Assembly: GCF_028681615.1 (NCBI RefSeq)
Contig: NZ_JAQUHV010000011.1
Location: 1-64,000 of the forward strand
DNA from: Sulfuricurvum sp.
Lineage (GTDB): Bacteria > Campylobacterota > Campylobacteria > Campylobacterales > Sulfurimonadaceae
Direction of reading: 5' to 3'
DNA: 64,000 nucleotides
The notes under the pieces are model-generated. The model did no database searches. It was not told where the DNA came from and was given only the letters and a program-made list of their open reading frames with translations. This document shows, one piece after another, positions 18,430 to 27,480 of this stretch. The translations under genes and the position numbers were made by a program. Position 1 is the first letter of the stretch, and each line of letters starts with the position of its first letter.

Positions 18430-20559
18430 ATGCCTCTCAAAACCCGCTTGGCGCAATTTGAATCATCTATCGCTTTCATGATGCCGTTACCATCCTCTAA
18501 GCTAGGGATCGTAACGGCCGAACATGAAATCTTTTTTTACAATATACTCACCGATACAAAAGAAAAGATACTCCATTTAAACGTCCCAAAACACTCCGAA
18601 TTCCTTTATGCCTTTGATTCCAAACATATGCGGCTGGTATTCGGTTCAAAGGAAAGTAATGTTCTGCATATTGTTGACCTGAACCAAAAAAAGCTCCTCA
18701 ACCGTTTTGAACTGGATCAACAATCCCCGACAGCCATCGCTTTTTCTCCCGACGGTTCTCATTTTGTGTGCGGTACGGATCAAGGCCGTGTTCTTTTATG
18801 GAGGTATGATACCAATACTCTGGTTTCCAGATTACACTCATTTCCCGAATACAGTTCGCTATACACAAAACCAAAAATAAACTTCGTTTCTGCCTTGGCA
18901 TTTCATAATAATTTGCTTGCCAGTTCAGGGTATGGGGGAAACATCGTCGTCACGAATTATCGAAGTCAAACGCATACCCAACGGTTTCATCCCGGTCCGA
19001 TGAAAAATCAGGCAATCGTCTTTTATAAAGATGCACTCATCAGTGGGAATCAAGACGGTGTTTTATTAAAGATTTCCCGAAATAAAAAATTTCCCAATCA
19101 AAGGGTTTCCACCTCTTTAGGCCCTATTGTCCACCTCTTGAACGTCGGGTCTACCCCCTATGTCCTGGCAGCATCTCAACAGCGTTCCCTAACCCTGATC
19201 AATATTGAAACGATGAAAGTTTTTAAAGAGCGCTATATTGAACTCGAATCTCCCATTACCTGGGTGTGTAAAGATGCCGACGAACATCTCTTTGTCGGAA
19301 CACAAAACGGAGAACTCTATGAGTTTGATCTTCAACCGATCACTCAGCTGGATGCACTCATCGATTCAAATGCCTATGTGGAAGCCTATCGTTTTTGTGA
19401 AGAAGAACCGTTATTGCGGGAGAGCGAATCGTACAGGGTATTAGAATCCATCTTTGATAATGCAATGGAAAAAGCCAAATACGCATTAGAAAAGGGAAAC
19501 ATCGATCAGGCAAAAGAGTTTTTAGAACCTTTTAAAAGTGTCAAGTCCAAAGATATCGCACCGTTACTCAATGCATTCACTTACATTGAACGGCTCAAAT
19601 TTCTGTTTGATAGCCGAAAGTTTTCCCCTTTTTACGGATTAGTTGAATCCACTCCGCTACTGCAAACAACTACCTTTTACAAACAAACGGAAAAAATTTG
19701 GACCGAGCGTTTTACAAAAGCACAAAAACTTGTTCTTCTCGGTAAAATAAAAGAGGCACAAAAGGAGCTTGAACCTTTCGCATCCGTAAACAGCAAACGC
19801 CCTATGATTCAACTTTTACTTCATCATTCAGATGTATTGAAAACCTATTCAAAAGCAATTCATGAGCGTGATTATCATCTTTTGAACCATTTGACCCAGC
19901 AGTATTCCATTTTGCGTAAACTCCCCTCATACACCCAACTGATCAACGAAGCGGGAGAGTTGGAAAACGCTATAATCGAAGCATTCAAAAATCAAGCTTT
20001 CGATCAGGCATCTTTATTGCTGCATGAACTGGGCAATATTGTCCAATACGAAGAAACATACACTCAGCTGAAAAAATTTTCAACTCAGGCATCCAATCTA
20101 AATCATGCCATTACCCATCAACAATGGCGTTCTGCCTATCATATACTCGATTCCTATCCTGAGCTGATGATTCTCCCTTGGGCACAGGAACTGGAATACA
20201 AATGGCAGGAAAAATTACTCTTGTGTGAAAAGTATGCCGTACGGGGTGATATTGTATCCATTAAAACAACGCTTGAAAATCTTATGAACCTTCCGGAGCG
20301 TTATGAGCGAATCGGAAATATTCTGCGAATGGCGTATCAAATACAGCTCAAAGTTTTGCAATCCAAAAAACAGACAACTTTTTCATCAGGAGTCGTCAAT
20401 TATTGCAAATTATTCGGGGTCGACACTGAAATCCGTCATCTCTTAAAAAAGGCAAAAAAAGAGAACTTGGCAACGGAACTTGACCCTTCACAGCTGCATC
20501 TGCAAAAACGGGACGAATGGCTCCATAATCTGCAAAGTCTACCCGATCATATTGTTTGA
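18430..20559 (+). CDS. Beta-propeller (WD40-like) protein with C-terminal helical-repeat region
   Basis: A 709-residue protein. The first 300 residues form a WD40-type beta-propeller: repeat units such as PTAIAFSPDGSHFVCGTDQGRVLLWRYD are visible, with weaker copies before and after. The remaining 400 residues are almost wholly helical with TPR-like pairs (ALEKGNIDQAKEFLEPF, LVLLGKIKEAQKELEPF, AIHERDYHLLNHL). There is no signal peptide, so a cytosolic scaffold is likely. No enzymatic motif is seen. The order propeller then helical solenoid is uncommon in bacteria and is discussed as a finding. It is followed by a lytic transglycosylase with its own promoter. Confidence 0.75.
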   Translation: MPLKTRLAQFESSIAFMMPLPSSKLGIVTAEHEIFFYNILTDTKEKILHLNVPKHSEFLYAFDSKHMRLVFGSKESNVLHIVDLNQKKLLNRFELDQQSPTAIAFSPDGSHFVCGTDQGRVLLWRYDTNTLVSRLHSFPEYSSLYTKPKINFVSALAFHNNLLASSGYGGNIVVTNYRSQTHTQRFHPGPMKNQAIVFYKDALISGNQDGVLLKISRNKKFPNQRVSTSLGPIVHLLNVGSTPYVLAASQQRSLTLINIETMKVFKERYIELESPITWVCKDADEHLFVGTQNGELYEFDLQPITQLDALIDSNAYVEAYRFCEEEPLLRESESYRVLESIFDNAMEKAKYALEKGNIDQAKEFLEPFKSVKSKDIAPLLNAFTYIERLKFLFDSRKFSPFYGLVESTPLLQTTTFYKQTEKIWTERFTKAQKLVLLGKIKEAQKELEPFASVNSKRPMIQLLLHHSDVLKTYSKAIHERDYHLLNHLTQQYSILRKLPSYTQLINEAGELENAIIEAFKNQAFDQASLLLHELGNIVQYEETYTQLKKFSTQASNLNHAITHQQWRSAYHILDSYPELMILPWAQELEYKWQEKLLLCEKYAVRGDIVSIKTTLENLMNLPERYERIGNILRMAYQIQLKVLQSKKQTTFSSGVVNYCKLFGVDTEIRHLLKKAKKENLATELDPSQLHLQKRDEWLHNLQSLPDHIV

Positions 20560-20602
20560 TTCATTTATTGTATACGGCAGGCAAATCTTCACTTTTTTTG
20601 GC

Positions 20603-20613
20603 TATTATAAAAT
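20603..20613 (+). promoter_or_regulatory. -10 region upstream of the lytic transglycosylase
   Basis: TATTATAAAAT preceded by a run of T and GGC fits the Campylobacterota sigma70 pattern. It lies about 29 bases before the ATG at 20642, which has a purine-rich AGAGGAGAAGAGG leader. Confidence 0.5.
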
Positions 20614-20641
20614 ATTCATATATTAGAGGAGAAGAGGAACA

Positions 20642-21301
20642 ATGAAAATACGCCTGGCGATCACTATCCTATTCTCGGCCCTATGTGCATTCGGAAGAAG
20701 CGATGTTGAATCGATTGATCTCTCGCTTCAGTCGTTAGAAAGTAATGAATCCATCCTCGATACGGCGGTTTTGGACACGACATTGGATCATTATCGCGGA
20801 ACCATAGCCTCTCTTTATAAACGCTATCAAGCAACACAAAATGATTTAAAGCCTATCGAAGCCAAATTCAGCGAAGCCGGAATTCCGCTCTTTTTTACAA
20901 TGATCCCCTACTCAGAATCAAAATTCAACCCTCATGCTAAAGGATACAATACTGCCGGTTTGTGGCAATTCAGTAAACAAAGTGCCAAAAACTTCGGGCT
21001 TTCGGTCAAAAAAGGCAATGACGGACGACTTGATATTAATCGCTCTACCGATGCGGTCATCCGTTATATCAGAAGTCTTAAAAAAGAGTTTGGAACGTGG
21101 TATCTGGCTGATTTTGCATACGCTATGGGAGAGGGCAATCTCAAAGAACTCATCGAAAAAAATAAGAGCAAGAAAATATCGGTACTACTAAAAGATCCCC
21201 ATTTTCCATCAGGGACAAAAGCCCATTTCGCGAAGACTCTTTTAATGGATGCAAAAATACATTATTCGAAAACGGATGAGGAAGTAAATAAGGATGAATA
21301 G
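20642..21301 (+). CDS. Lytic transglycosylase, SLT domain (MltD-like)
   Basis: A 219-residue exported protein. A signal peptide (MKIRLAITILFSALCAFG) precedes a short helical linker and an SLT transglycosylase domain (about 72-200). The catalytic glutamate is E92 in IPYSESKFNPHAK, followed by NTAGLWQFSKQSAKNFGL and a YAMGEGNL motif near the end. It would cleave the glycan strands of peptidoglycan in the periplasm. There is no LysM repeat, unlike full-length MltD. A hairpin follows the stop at 21307-21325. Confidence 0.88.
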   Translation: MKIRLAITILFSALCAFGRSDVESIDLSLQSLESNESILDTAVLDTTLDHYRGTIASLYKRYQATQNDLKPIEAKFSEAGIPLFFTMIPYSESKFNPHAKGYNTAGLWQFSKQSAKNFGLSVKKGNDGRLDINRSTDAVIRYIRSLKKEFGTWYLADFAYAMGEGNLKELIEKNKSKKISVLLKDPHFPSGTKAHFAKTLLMDAKIHYSKTDEEVNKDE

Positions 21302-21306
21302 ATTTC

Positions 21307-21325
21307 CCGCTCTTTGAACGAGCGG
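21307..21325. terminator. Hairpin between converging genes
   Basis: CCGCTC, a 7-base loop and GAGCGG form a six-pair GC stem between the transglycosylase stop and the convergent outer-membrane protein stop. No strong T-run follows on either strand, so termination efficiency is uncertain. Confidence 0.4.
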
Positions 21326-21339
21326 AAAAAATGAAGTGA

Positions 21340-21903
21340 TTAGAATCGATACCCGATTTTAACCTGTGCGCGATAATTATCAAGGTCTTCTTTATATCCG
21401 TCGGAGAGATCAGCTTTCTGAGTCCATTGATATCGAATATCGGCGCCCGTATACACCTCTTTGCTGATGTTATACTTCAAACCGGTTCCTGCCTGGAGAG
21501 TAAATACTGTATCGCTTTTTTGTGCTTTGGAAAAAATCACACCAAATCCCGGACCGAATCCCCACTCCACATTATTGCCTAAGCTAATGAGATAATAAGG
21601 GTTAAATTCGAGATTGGTCATCTCCAAACCGTCACTGTTAAAATGGTTCAACATGATTTGCTGTCGAAGGTTATCCCATGGAAGGGTGAACACGGGGCAG
21701 TCAAGAGAAATTTCTATCCCTACGGTAGCCCCCTCAGCATTTACATTTTTCAAGTTCATATATCCGGTAGAAAGCCCTACCTGTATGTTTGGACAAAAGT
21801 TATTGTCTAAAATCGGCAGAACCTTGAATTCTTTAGCAGTGACTGCCGATCCGAACATTAAAGACGTCATTAAAACGGCTTTTGTAACCATTGAAAACTT
21901 CAT
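21340..21903 (-). CDS. Small outer membrane beta-barrel protein
   Basis: A 187-residue exported protein with a signal peptide (MKFSMVTKAVLMTSLMFGSAVTA) and alternating amphipathic strands, ending in YRAQVKIGYRF, a C-terminal aromatic typical of outer-membrane barrels recognised by BamA. Its size fits an eight-stranded OmpA/OmpX-type barrel without a peptidoglycan domain. Function is unknown. GGAGAG precedes ATG 21903, and a TATAAT box lies upstream at 21923-21928 on the same strand. Confidence 0.7.
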   Translation of the reverse strand: MKFSMVTKAVLMTSLMFGSAVTAKEFKVLPILDNNFCPNIQVGLSTGYMNLKNVNAEGATVGIEISLDCPVFTLPWDNLRQQIMLNHFNSDGLEMTNLEFNPYYLISLGNNVEWGFGPGFGVIFSKAQKSDTVFTLQAGTGLKYNISKEVYTGADIRYQWTQKADLSDGYKEDLDNYRAQVKIGYRF

Positions 21904-21922
21904 TCTCTCTCCTACTGCGGTT

Positions 21923-21928
21923 ATTATA
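21923..21928 (-). promoter_or_regulatory. -10 box of the small outer membrane protein gene
   Basis: TATAAT on the minus strand lies about 20 bases before ATG 21903, with no clear -35. The rest of the 166-base gap to yebC holds only this and the yebC terminator. Confidence 0.45.
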
Positions 21929-22039
21929 AGGAATTACTATAACATATAATCCATACAATAGTGGTTAAGTATGTGATAAAAGTGTGATGAAGAGAATGTA
22001 GCGTAATGATTTTTTCTAAAAAAGACTGGGAATATAGAA

Positions 22040-22060
22040 AAAGAGGGTGTCCCCCTCTTT
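22040..22060 (-). terminator. Rho-independent terminator of yebC
   Basis: On the minus strand AAAGAGGG, a 5-base loop and CCCTCTTT form a perfect 8-pair stem running into TTTTTC-type sequence. It begins 9 bases after the yebC stop. Confidence 0.75.
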
Positions 22061-22069
22061 GAATTCATG

Positions 22070-22777
22070 TTATCCGATATTGGTATAAACCGCTTGGACG
22101 TCATCGTCTTCTTCAAGCTTATCGATCAGTTTTTCGATATCCGCCATTTGCTCATCACTAAACTCTACCGGAGAGTTTGCGATACGCTCCAAGGCTGCAC
22201 TATCGGGTGTGATCCCCATTTTTTCTAGTTCGGCGGATAAAGCTCCGAATGCGGTGTATTCACCGTAGACACTCACTTCGCCCTCTTCTTCTTCAATGCT
22301 TTCCAATCCAGCATCTATGAGTGCAAATTCGAGTTCTTCCAAATCCATAGCCGGTTTTGGAAATCGAAATACCGCTTTACGACTGAACATAAATTCCAAT
22401 GAACCATTGTTGAGTGTTTCCCCTTTGGCACGACCGAAAATCGTTCGAACATTGGAAATAGTACGTGCATTGTTATCTGTAGCACACTCTACAAAAAACA
22501 AAGCACCGTGCGGCCCTTTGCCTTCGATATTCATTTCAGCCAATGAAATAGCATCTTTACCTGATGCCCGTTTGATTGCCGCATCGATATTGTCTTTTGG
22601 CATATTTTGCGCTTTGGCTGTCAAAATAGCAGTACGAAGTTTCGGATTCATATCGGGGTCTTCCCCACCCTCTTTTGCTGCCATCGTAATGATTTTACCC
22701 AGTTTTGGAAATACTCTCGACATATTTCCCCATCGCTTCATTTTTGCCGCTTTGCGATATTCAAACGCTCTTCCCAT
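22070..22777 (-). CDS. YebC/PmpR family protein
   Basis: A 235-residue member of the YebC/PmpR family. It shows the N-terminal [11 protein letters not shown] and [20 protein letters not shown], then [32 protein letters not shown], and the acidic C-terminal block with [14 protein letters not shown]. Family members act as transcription regulators or, in some bacteria, as translation factors that relieve ribosome stalling. Length and three-domain layout are normal. GGAG precedes the ATG, and a strong terminator follows, so it is probably monocistronic. Confidence 0.93.
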   Translation of the reverse strand: MGRAFEYRKAAKMKRWGNMSRVFPKLGKIITMAAKEGGEDPDMNPKLRTAILTAKAQNMPKDNIDAAIKRASGKDAISLAEMNIEGKGPHGALFFVECATDNNARTISNVRTIFGRAKGETLNNGSLEFMFSRKAVFRFPKPAMDLEELEFALIDAGLESIEEEEGEVSVYGEYTAFGALSAELEKMGITPDSAALERIANSPVEFSDEQMADIEKLIDKLEEDDDVQAVYTNIG

Positions 22778-22941
22778 CCGGTATTCTCCTCTCGAAATAA
22801 ACTCAAAAAATTATTGGAATTATATCTGCTTTAAATGATTAAGACAACGGCTGTTAATTACCATTATTTAACAAAACTATGTTATTCTTTCTTACTGAAT
22901 AGTTCAAAATCTCAATAATACAATCAAAAGGATGGTGATTT

Positions 22942-25900
22942 ATGAATTTGAAAAATCTGCTACGCCGTTTTTTTAAACATTTTTCATTAACACCTCTTTC
23001 ACTCTCATTGATTTATATAACGGTTGGTTCATTATGGATTGTAATTTCAGGGTATTTAGTCAAATTATTCACTCAAAACCCGACTCTTATCTATGAATTG
23101 GAGTTACTAAAAGGGTTTCTCTTTGTATTTGCAACCGGTGCCGTTTTATATGTTTTGCTGAGACGCTGGCTCAATGATCTTCTTTCCATCAACACTCTCC
23201 TTACCAAAATTATCGATACCGCCCCTGTAAGAATTTTTTGGAAAAACAAAGAGCTTGAGTATTTGGGATGCAACACTGCATTCGCGAAAGATGCCGGAAA
23301 GAACTCACCTGAAGAAATAATCGGAAAAAATGATTACCAACTCAGCTGGAAAGAACAAGCCGAATTGTACCGCGCCGATGATCGCCACGTCATTGATGCG
23401 AGGGAGTTGAAACTCTCTTTTGAAGAACCTCAAACAACACCGGATGGGGGAAGGATCTGGCTTAGCACGTCGAAAGTCCCTCTCGTCAACCAATATGATG
23501 AAGTTATCGGCGTATTAGGAATCTATGACGATATCACCGAACGAAAAAATATTGAACTGGCTTTGCTAAGAGAAAAAACTGCTACGCAAAACTATCTCGA
23601 TATAGTCGGCGTCATTATTCTGGTGCTCGACACCGATAAGAATGTCAAGCTTATCAACCAATACGGATGCGAAGTGATCGGATACTCAGCCGAAGAGATA
23701 ATAGGGAAGAACTGGGTCGAACATTTTCTTCCGAAACGGTTCCAGACAAAAGTCGATGAAGTAGCCGATTCTCTAACGCAAGAACATAAAGAAAGAATTA
23801 CCTATTTCGAAAATCCGATTCTCACCAAAAGCGGCGAAGAGAGGTTAATTGCTTGGCGTAACACATCACTTTTTGATGAGAAAGGAAATATCATCGGTCT
23901 TTTGACGTCGGGGGAAGACATTACCGAACGCAAAAAAGCCGAAATCAATCTGCGCGCAACCAAAGAACGTCTAAAATCCATTATCGCCAACGAACCTGAA
24001 TGCGTCAAACTGATTTCACGCGAGGGGAAACTGCTCGAGATGAATCCGGCGGGATTAGCAATACTCGAAGCCGATACTCTTCAAGAAGCACAAAAACTTT
24101 CTATTTCCGATTATCTCCTCCCCGAATATCGCGCTGATTTTATGGCCCTTCACAACCGTATCATGCAGGGAGAAAAAGATAAATTCGAATTTGAGATCAT
24201 CGGCCTCAAAGGGACACACAGATGGCTCGAAACCAATGCCGTTCCGATGCACGATTCCGAGGGGAATATCACCATGATGCTCGGAATTACCCGAGACATC
24301 ACCGAACGTAAACGTAACGAAAGCGAACTCATCAAATTATCCCAAGCATTGGAACAAAGCCCGACATCTATCATTATCACCGATCTTAATGCTAATATCG
24401 AGTACGTCAACAAAGCCTTCAGTGAAATGACCGGATATACTCAATCAGAAGTGCTTGGCAAAAACCCCCGCTTTTTACAGTCTGACAAAACATCACCCGG
24501 TATTTATGTCAACATGTGGTCGAACTTAATAAAAGGAGAAATATGGAATGGAGAATTGGTTAACCGTAATAAAGACGGAAGCGAATATCTTCATTCCTTT
24601 AAAATTTCCCCGATTTTCGGAAAGGACAATCAAATCACCCATTATATGTCTTTAGCTGAAGACATAACCAAAAAAAAAGAGATCGAAAATAAAATACACT
24701 ATCTGGCCAATTTTGATTCCCTAACAGGTTTACCAAATCGTGAACATATGAAAGAGCACTTTAACCACAATTTGAGTCTTTCTAAACGAAATAACCGGCA
24801 CTTTGCTATCATATTTCTCGATCTTGATCATTTTAAAGAGATCAACGATTCTCTCGGGCATAGCTATGGTGATATACTGCTCCGAGACGTGAGCAAACGG
24901 CTTAAAGCTTCTATTAGAGAAGAAGACACTCTCTCCCGCTTGGGCGGTGATGAATTTATTTTACTCCTGCCTGATACCGACAGCATCGGTGCTGCTCAAG
25001 TTACCCAGAAGATTTTAGAAATCATTAGACCTGCTTTTTCTATCGAAAGTCACGAACTCTCTGTCACGGCCTCTCTCGGTATCGCCATTTACCCTGTAGA
25101 CGGTACCAATATGGAACTGCTTCTGAAAAATGCCGACTCTGCTATGTATCGGGCAAAGCAAGAAGGGCGAGATACCTACTGCTTCTTTACAGAAGAAATG
25201 CAAAAGAGATCAACACGCAATCTTCTCTTGAACAATGCATTACGTCATGCTATCAATAACAACGAACTTTCTCTCGTCTATCAACCTCAATTTTCGTCTG
25301 CAAATCAAAAAATCATCGGGGCTGAAGCTCTCTTACGCTGGAATCATCCTGAATTTGGGATCATTTCCCCTATGGAATTTATCCCCATTGCCGAAAACAG
25401 CGGACTGATTTTATCGATAGGCGAATGGGTACTGCGCACTGCAATCAATCAAGCCAAACAATGGATGGATGAAGGATTGGAGCCGATTATAATGGCTGTC
25501 AATCTTTCGGCGATACAGTTTAAGTCGCCTAATTTGCCTTTTGTAATCGCCGAGATACTTCAAGATGTAGGATTAGCACCTGAATATCTCGAACTTGAAT
25601 TAACTGAAAGTGTCGCGATGCACGATCCGCACAGAGCTATTACCATCATGAATGAGTTACATGAAAAAGGGATCCGAATGTCTATCGATGATTTCGGTAC
25701 CGGATATTCATCCCTAAGCTATCTCAAAAAATTCAATATCTATAAACTGAAAATCGACCAATCCTTTGTTCGGGATATCAACGTCGATCCAGAAGACAAA
25801 GCAATCGTCGCAGCTATCATCAATATGGCAAAAAGTTTGGGACTTCTCACCATTGCCGAGGGAGTTGAGACGATTGCACAGCTGGAGTATCTAAGAGAGC

Positions 25901-26001
25901 AAGGATGCAATGAAATCCAAGGATACTATTTTTCAAAACCGCTTCCAAAAGAAGCGTTTGAACTATTTAGAGAGAAACACTCCGCATCCTCGATGATGTG
26001 A
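22942..26001 (+). CDS. Membrane PAS-GGDEF-EAL c-di-GMP signalling protein
   Basis: A 1019-residue sensor. Two membrane helices (about 20-45 and 53-75) are followed by four PAS-type domains with PAC motifs (GIYDDITERK, TSGEDITERKK, GITRDITERK, SLAEDITKKK). A GGDEF domain (about 590-745) follows with an intact RLGGDEF site and an RxxD inhibitory site (REED) five residues upstream. A complete EAL domain (about 765-1010) has EALLRW, NLSAIQF, ELTES, IDDFGTGYSS and AEGVE. It could therefore make and break c-di-GMP. AAGGATGG precedes the ATG. Its EAL region is clearly similar to the gene at the right edge of the window. Confidence 0.93.
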   Translation: MNLKNLLRRFFKHFSLTPLSLSLIYITVGSLWIVISGYLVKLFTQNPTLIYELELLKGFLFVFATGAVLYVLLRRWLNDLLSINTLLTKIIDTAPVRIFWKNKELEYLGCNTAFAKDAGKNSPEEIIGKNDYQLSWKEQAELYRADDRHVIDARELKLSFEEPQTTPDGGRIWLSTSKVPLVNQYDEVIGVLGIYDDITERKNIELALLREKTATQNYLDIVGVIILVLDTDKNVKLINQYGCEVIGYSAEEIIGKNWVEHFLPKRFQTKVDEVADSLTQEHKERITYFENPILTKSGEERLIAWRNTSLFDEKGNIIGLLTSGEDITERKKAEINLRATKERLKSIIANEPECVKLISREGKLLEMNPAGLAILEADTLQEAQKLSISDYLLPEYRADFMALHNRIMQGEKDKFEFEIIGLKGTHRWLETNAVPMHDSEGNITMMLGITRDITERKRNESELIKLSQALEQSPTSIIITDLNANIEYVNKAFSEMTGYTQSEVLGKNPRFLQSDKTSPGIYVNMWSNLIKGEIWNGELVNRNKDGSEYLHSFKISPIFGKDNQITHYMSLAEDITKKKEIENKIHYLANFDSLTGLPNREHMKEHFNHNLSLSKRNNRHFAIIFLDLDHFKEINDSLGHSYGDILLRDVSKRLKASIREEDTLSRLGGDEFILLLPDTDSIGAAQVTQKILEIIRPAFSIESHELSVTASLGIAIYPVDGTNMELLLKNADSAMYRAKQEGRDTYCFFTEEMQKRSTRNLLLNNALRHAINNNELSLVYQPQFSSANQKIIGAEALLRWNHPEFGIISPMEFIPIAENSGLILSIGEWVLRTAINQAKQWMDEGLEPIIMAVNLSAIQFKSPNLPFVIAEILQDVGLAPEYLELELTESVAMHDPHRAITIMNELHEKGIRMSIDDFGTGYSSLSYLKKFNIYKLKIDQSFVRDINVDPEDKAIVAAIINMAKSLGLLTIAEGVETIAQLEYLREQGCNEIQGYYFSKPLPKEAFELFREKHSASSMM

Positions 26002-26019
26002 GTGATGCCAAAGAAACAA

Positions 26020-26742
26020 CTAATCGTCGATAAAAACGATGTCGCTTTGGATATTGTTAAAGAGAAGCGAACGGTTATCGACTCGGTGCTGATACAAAAA
26101 AGTATGCGGTTTCATGTTACGCAATACGGTTGTATTGTAGTAATAGGCGTTTGAGCATCGTCCGATATACAAGAATGAAAAGAGCAGTTTAATACGCGGA
26201 TTTTCGAAAATCTCATGCGGCTGAGTCAAGAAGGTAAGGCCGAATTTTTTGAGATTGACAAGGTCGAAAATATAGAAAATAAAGTCTTCGAATTTGGTAT
26301 AGAACCCTTCCAAACTCGCGATTTCCTGCATGAAATAATAATAGTTTTCAAGTAACTCCCGTTTTTGCATCATTTGGGAAAGTTTACTTTTGATATCCCG
26401 TTTGCTGGCAAAAAAAGTTGGGCTTACCGCCATATAGATATTTTTACGCTCTGCAATGGCAATATCCAAAGCAGCATTGAACTCATTGCTCTCATCAAAA
26501 CGCATGTAGTGAAAATCACTCCCGTGTTTAAAGCGCTCTTCAATCTGGTCGATGTCAGGATTTGAGAAATCAAGATACAGCGTCGGTAAACCGCTCGCTA
26601 TGACAAACTCACGGATTTTATTGGCTAAATGCGTTTTACCCGAACCCGGTTCTGCCAAGATAAGAGTATTTTCACGCAATACGCGATCATGCAGCTCTAA
26701 TTTTGCGATAGAACTTTTAAATTTTCCAATTATTCGTTTCAT
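26020..26742 (-). CDS. P-loop ATPase of unknown function
   Basis: A 240-residue protein with a clear Walker A motif, AEPGSGKTHLA (residues 30-40). A segment LTFLTQPHEIFENPRIKLLFSFLYIGR resembles the sensor region of HerA/VirB4-type ATPases, where a T/SQ follows the hydrolysis strand. A canonical Walker B is not obvious, although SDIVFIDD ends the protein. Without the helicase or membrane parts of those families, its role cannot be assigned. It has no strong ribosome-binding site and no obvious operon partner; it converges with the PAS-GGDEF-EAL gene. Confidence 0.6.
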   Translation of the reverse strand: MKRIIGKFKSSIAKLELHDRVLRENTLILAEPGSGKTHLANKIREFVIASGLPTLYLDFSNPDIDQIEERFKHGSDFHYMRFDESNEFNAALDIAIAERKNIYMAVSPTFFASKRDIKSKLSQMMQKRELLENYYYFMQEIASLEGFYTKFEDFIFYIFDLVNLKKFGLTFLTQPHEIFENPRIKLLFSFLYIGRCSNAYYYNTTVLRNMKPHTFLYQHRVDNRSLLFNNIQSDIVFIDD

Positions 26743-26841
26743 TGTCTAATCCAATCGTGATGTAAATCTAAGGGTCTAAGTATAGCCAATGCAAACAGAT
26801 TTAGCCATAAAGCCAGAGAGTGTGTAGAGAATAGTGACGTA

Positions 26842-27369
26842 TTATTGCCACTCTTCTTGCGTTATTGTAACATCTCCGCAATCACTGTGGATAGAGAGTT
26901 CTCCATCGCTGATATTGCACTGCAGCCGCATGGAGCGCTCGCATAGAGTCTCTATCCCCTCAGCATGCAGATGGATTACACGAAGATTTTTAAACCGCGC
27001 AAACGTAGAGCCGTATTGTTTCCACCATGCAACGGCACTTTTGGTGTTGTAGGTGTAGACGATCACCCTCTCGCTTCGTCCACATGCTTTGCGCAGCCGT
27101 TTCTCGTCCATCTGTCCCAGATCTATCCACAGCTCGATCTCACCTGCATAGTTTTTCTCCCATAATTCTGGTTCATCGTCTCCCCCGATCCCTTTGGTAA
27201 TGACCATCCTATCACTCGCGTTGAGAGCAAATGCCGCAAGGCGGATCATGAGACGCTGATCGGTTTCTGAGGGGTGCTGGGCGATCGTAATTTCATGGGT
27301 TTCATAGTAGTTGCGATCCATATCGGCAATACTGAGTTGTGCTTTGTAGATCGTGGAACCTGCGGCCAT
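26842..27369 (-). CDS. yaeQ: YaeQ family protein
   Basis: A 175-residue member of the YaeQ family. It opens ATIYKAQLSIADMDRNYYE-like (STIYKAQLSIADMDRN), then HPSETDQRLMIRLAAFALNA, and has the nuclease-like stretch EIELWIDLGQMDEKRLRKACGR. YaeQ has a PD-(D/E)xK-type fold; the E-I-E-L-W-I-D-L segment holds the expected acidic residues. A suggested link to RfaH suppression in enterics is not well established. Length is normal. It is transcribed alone on the minus strand. Confidence 0.9.
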   Translation of the reverse strand: MAAGSTIYKAQLSIADMDRNYYETHEITIAQHPSETDQRLMIRLAAFALNASDRMVITKGIGGDDEPELWEKNYAGEIELWIDLGQMDEKRLRKACGRSERVIVYTYNTKSAVAWWKQYGSTFARFKNLRVIHLHAEGIETLCERSMRLQCNISDGELSIHSDCGDVTITQEEWQ

Positions 27370-27444
27370 AAGAACTCCCTTGTAAATGTGTGATTATGGC
27401 ATAAGGGGACTTAGTTCATGGAAATGAGTGATTAAAGAAGGTTT

Positions 27445-27458
27445 CCCGCCGAAGCGGG
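27445..27458 (-). terminator. Hairpin after acs
   Basis: On the minus strand CCCGC-TTCG-GCGGG forms a five-pair stem closed by a very stable cUUCGg tetraloop, 23 bases past the acs stop. The following sequence (AAACCTTCTTT) is only moderately T-rich. Confidence 0.5.
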
Positions 27459-27480
27459 GAAGAAAGGAAAAATAAGGTAA

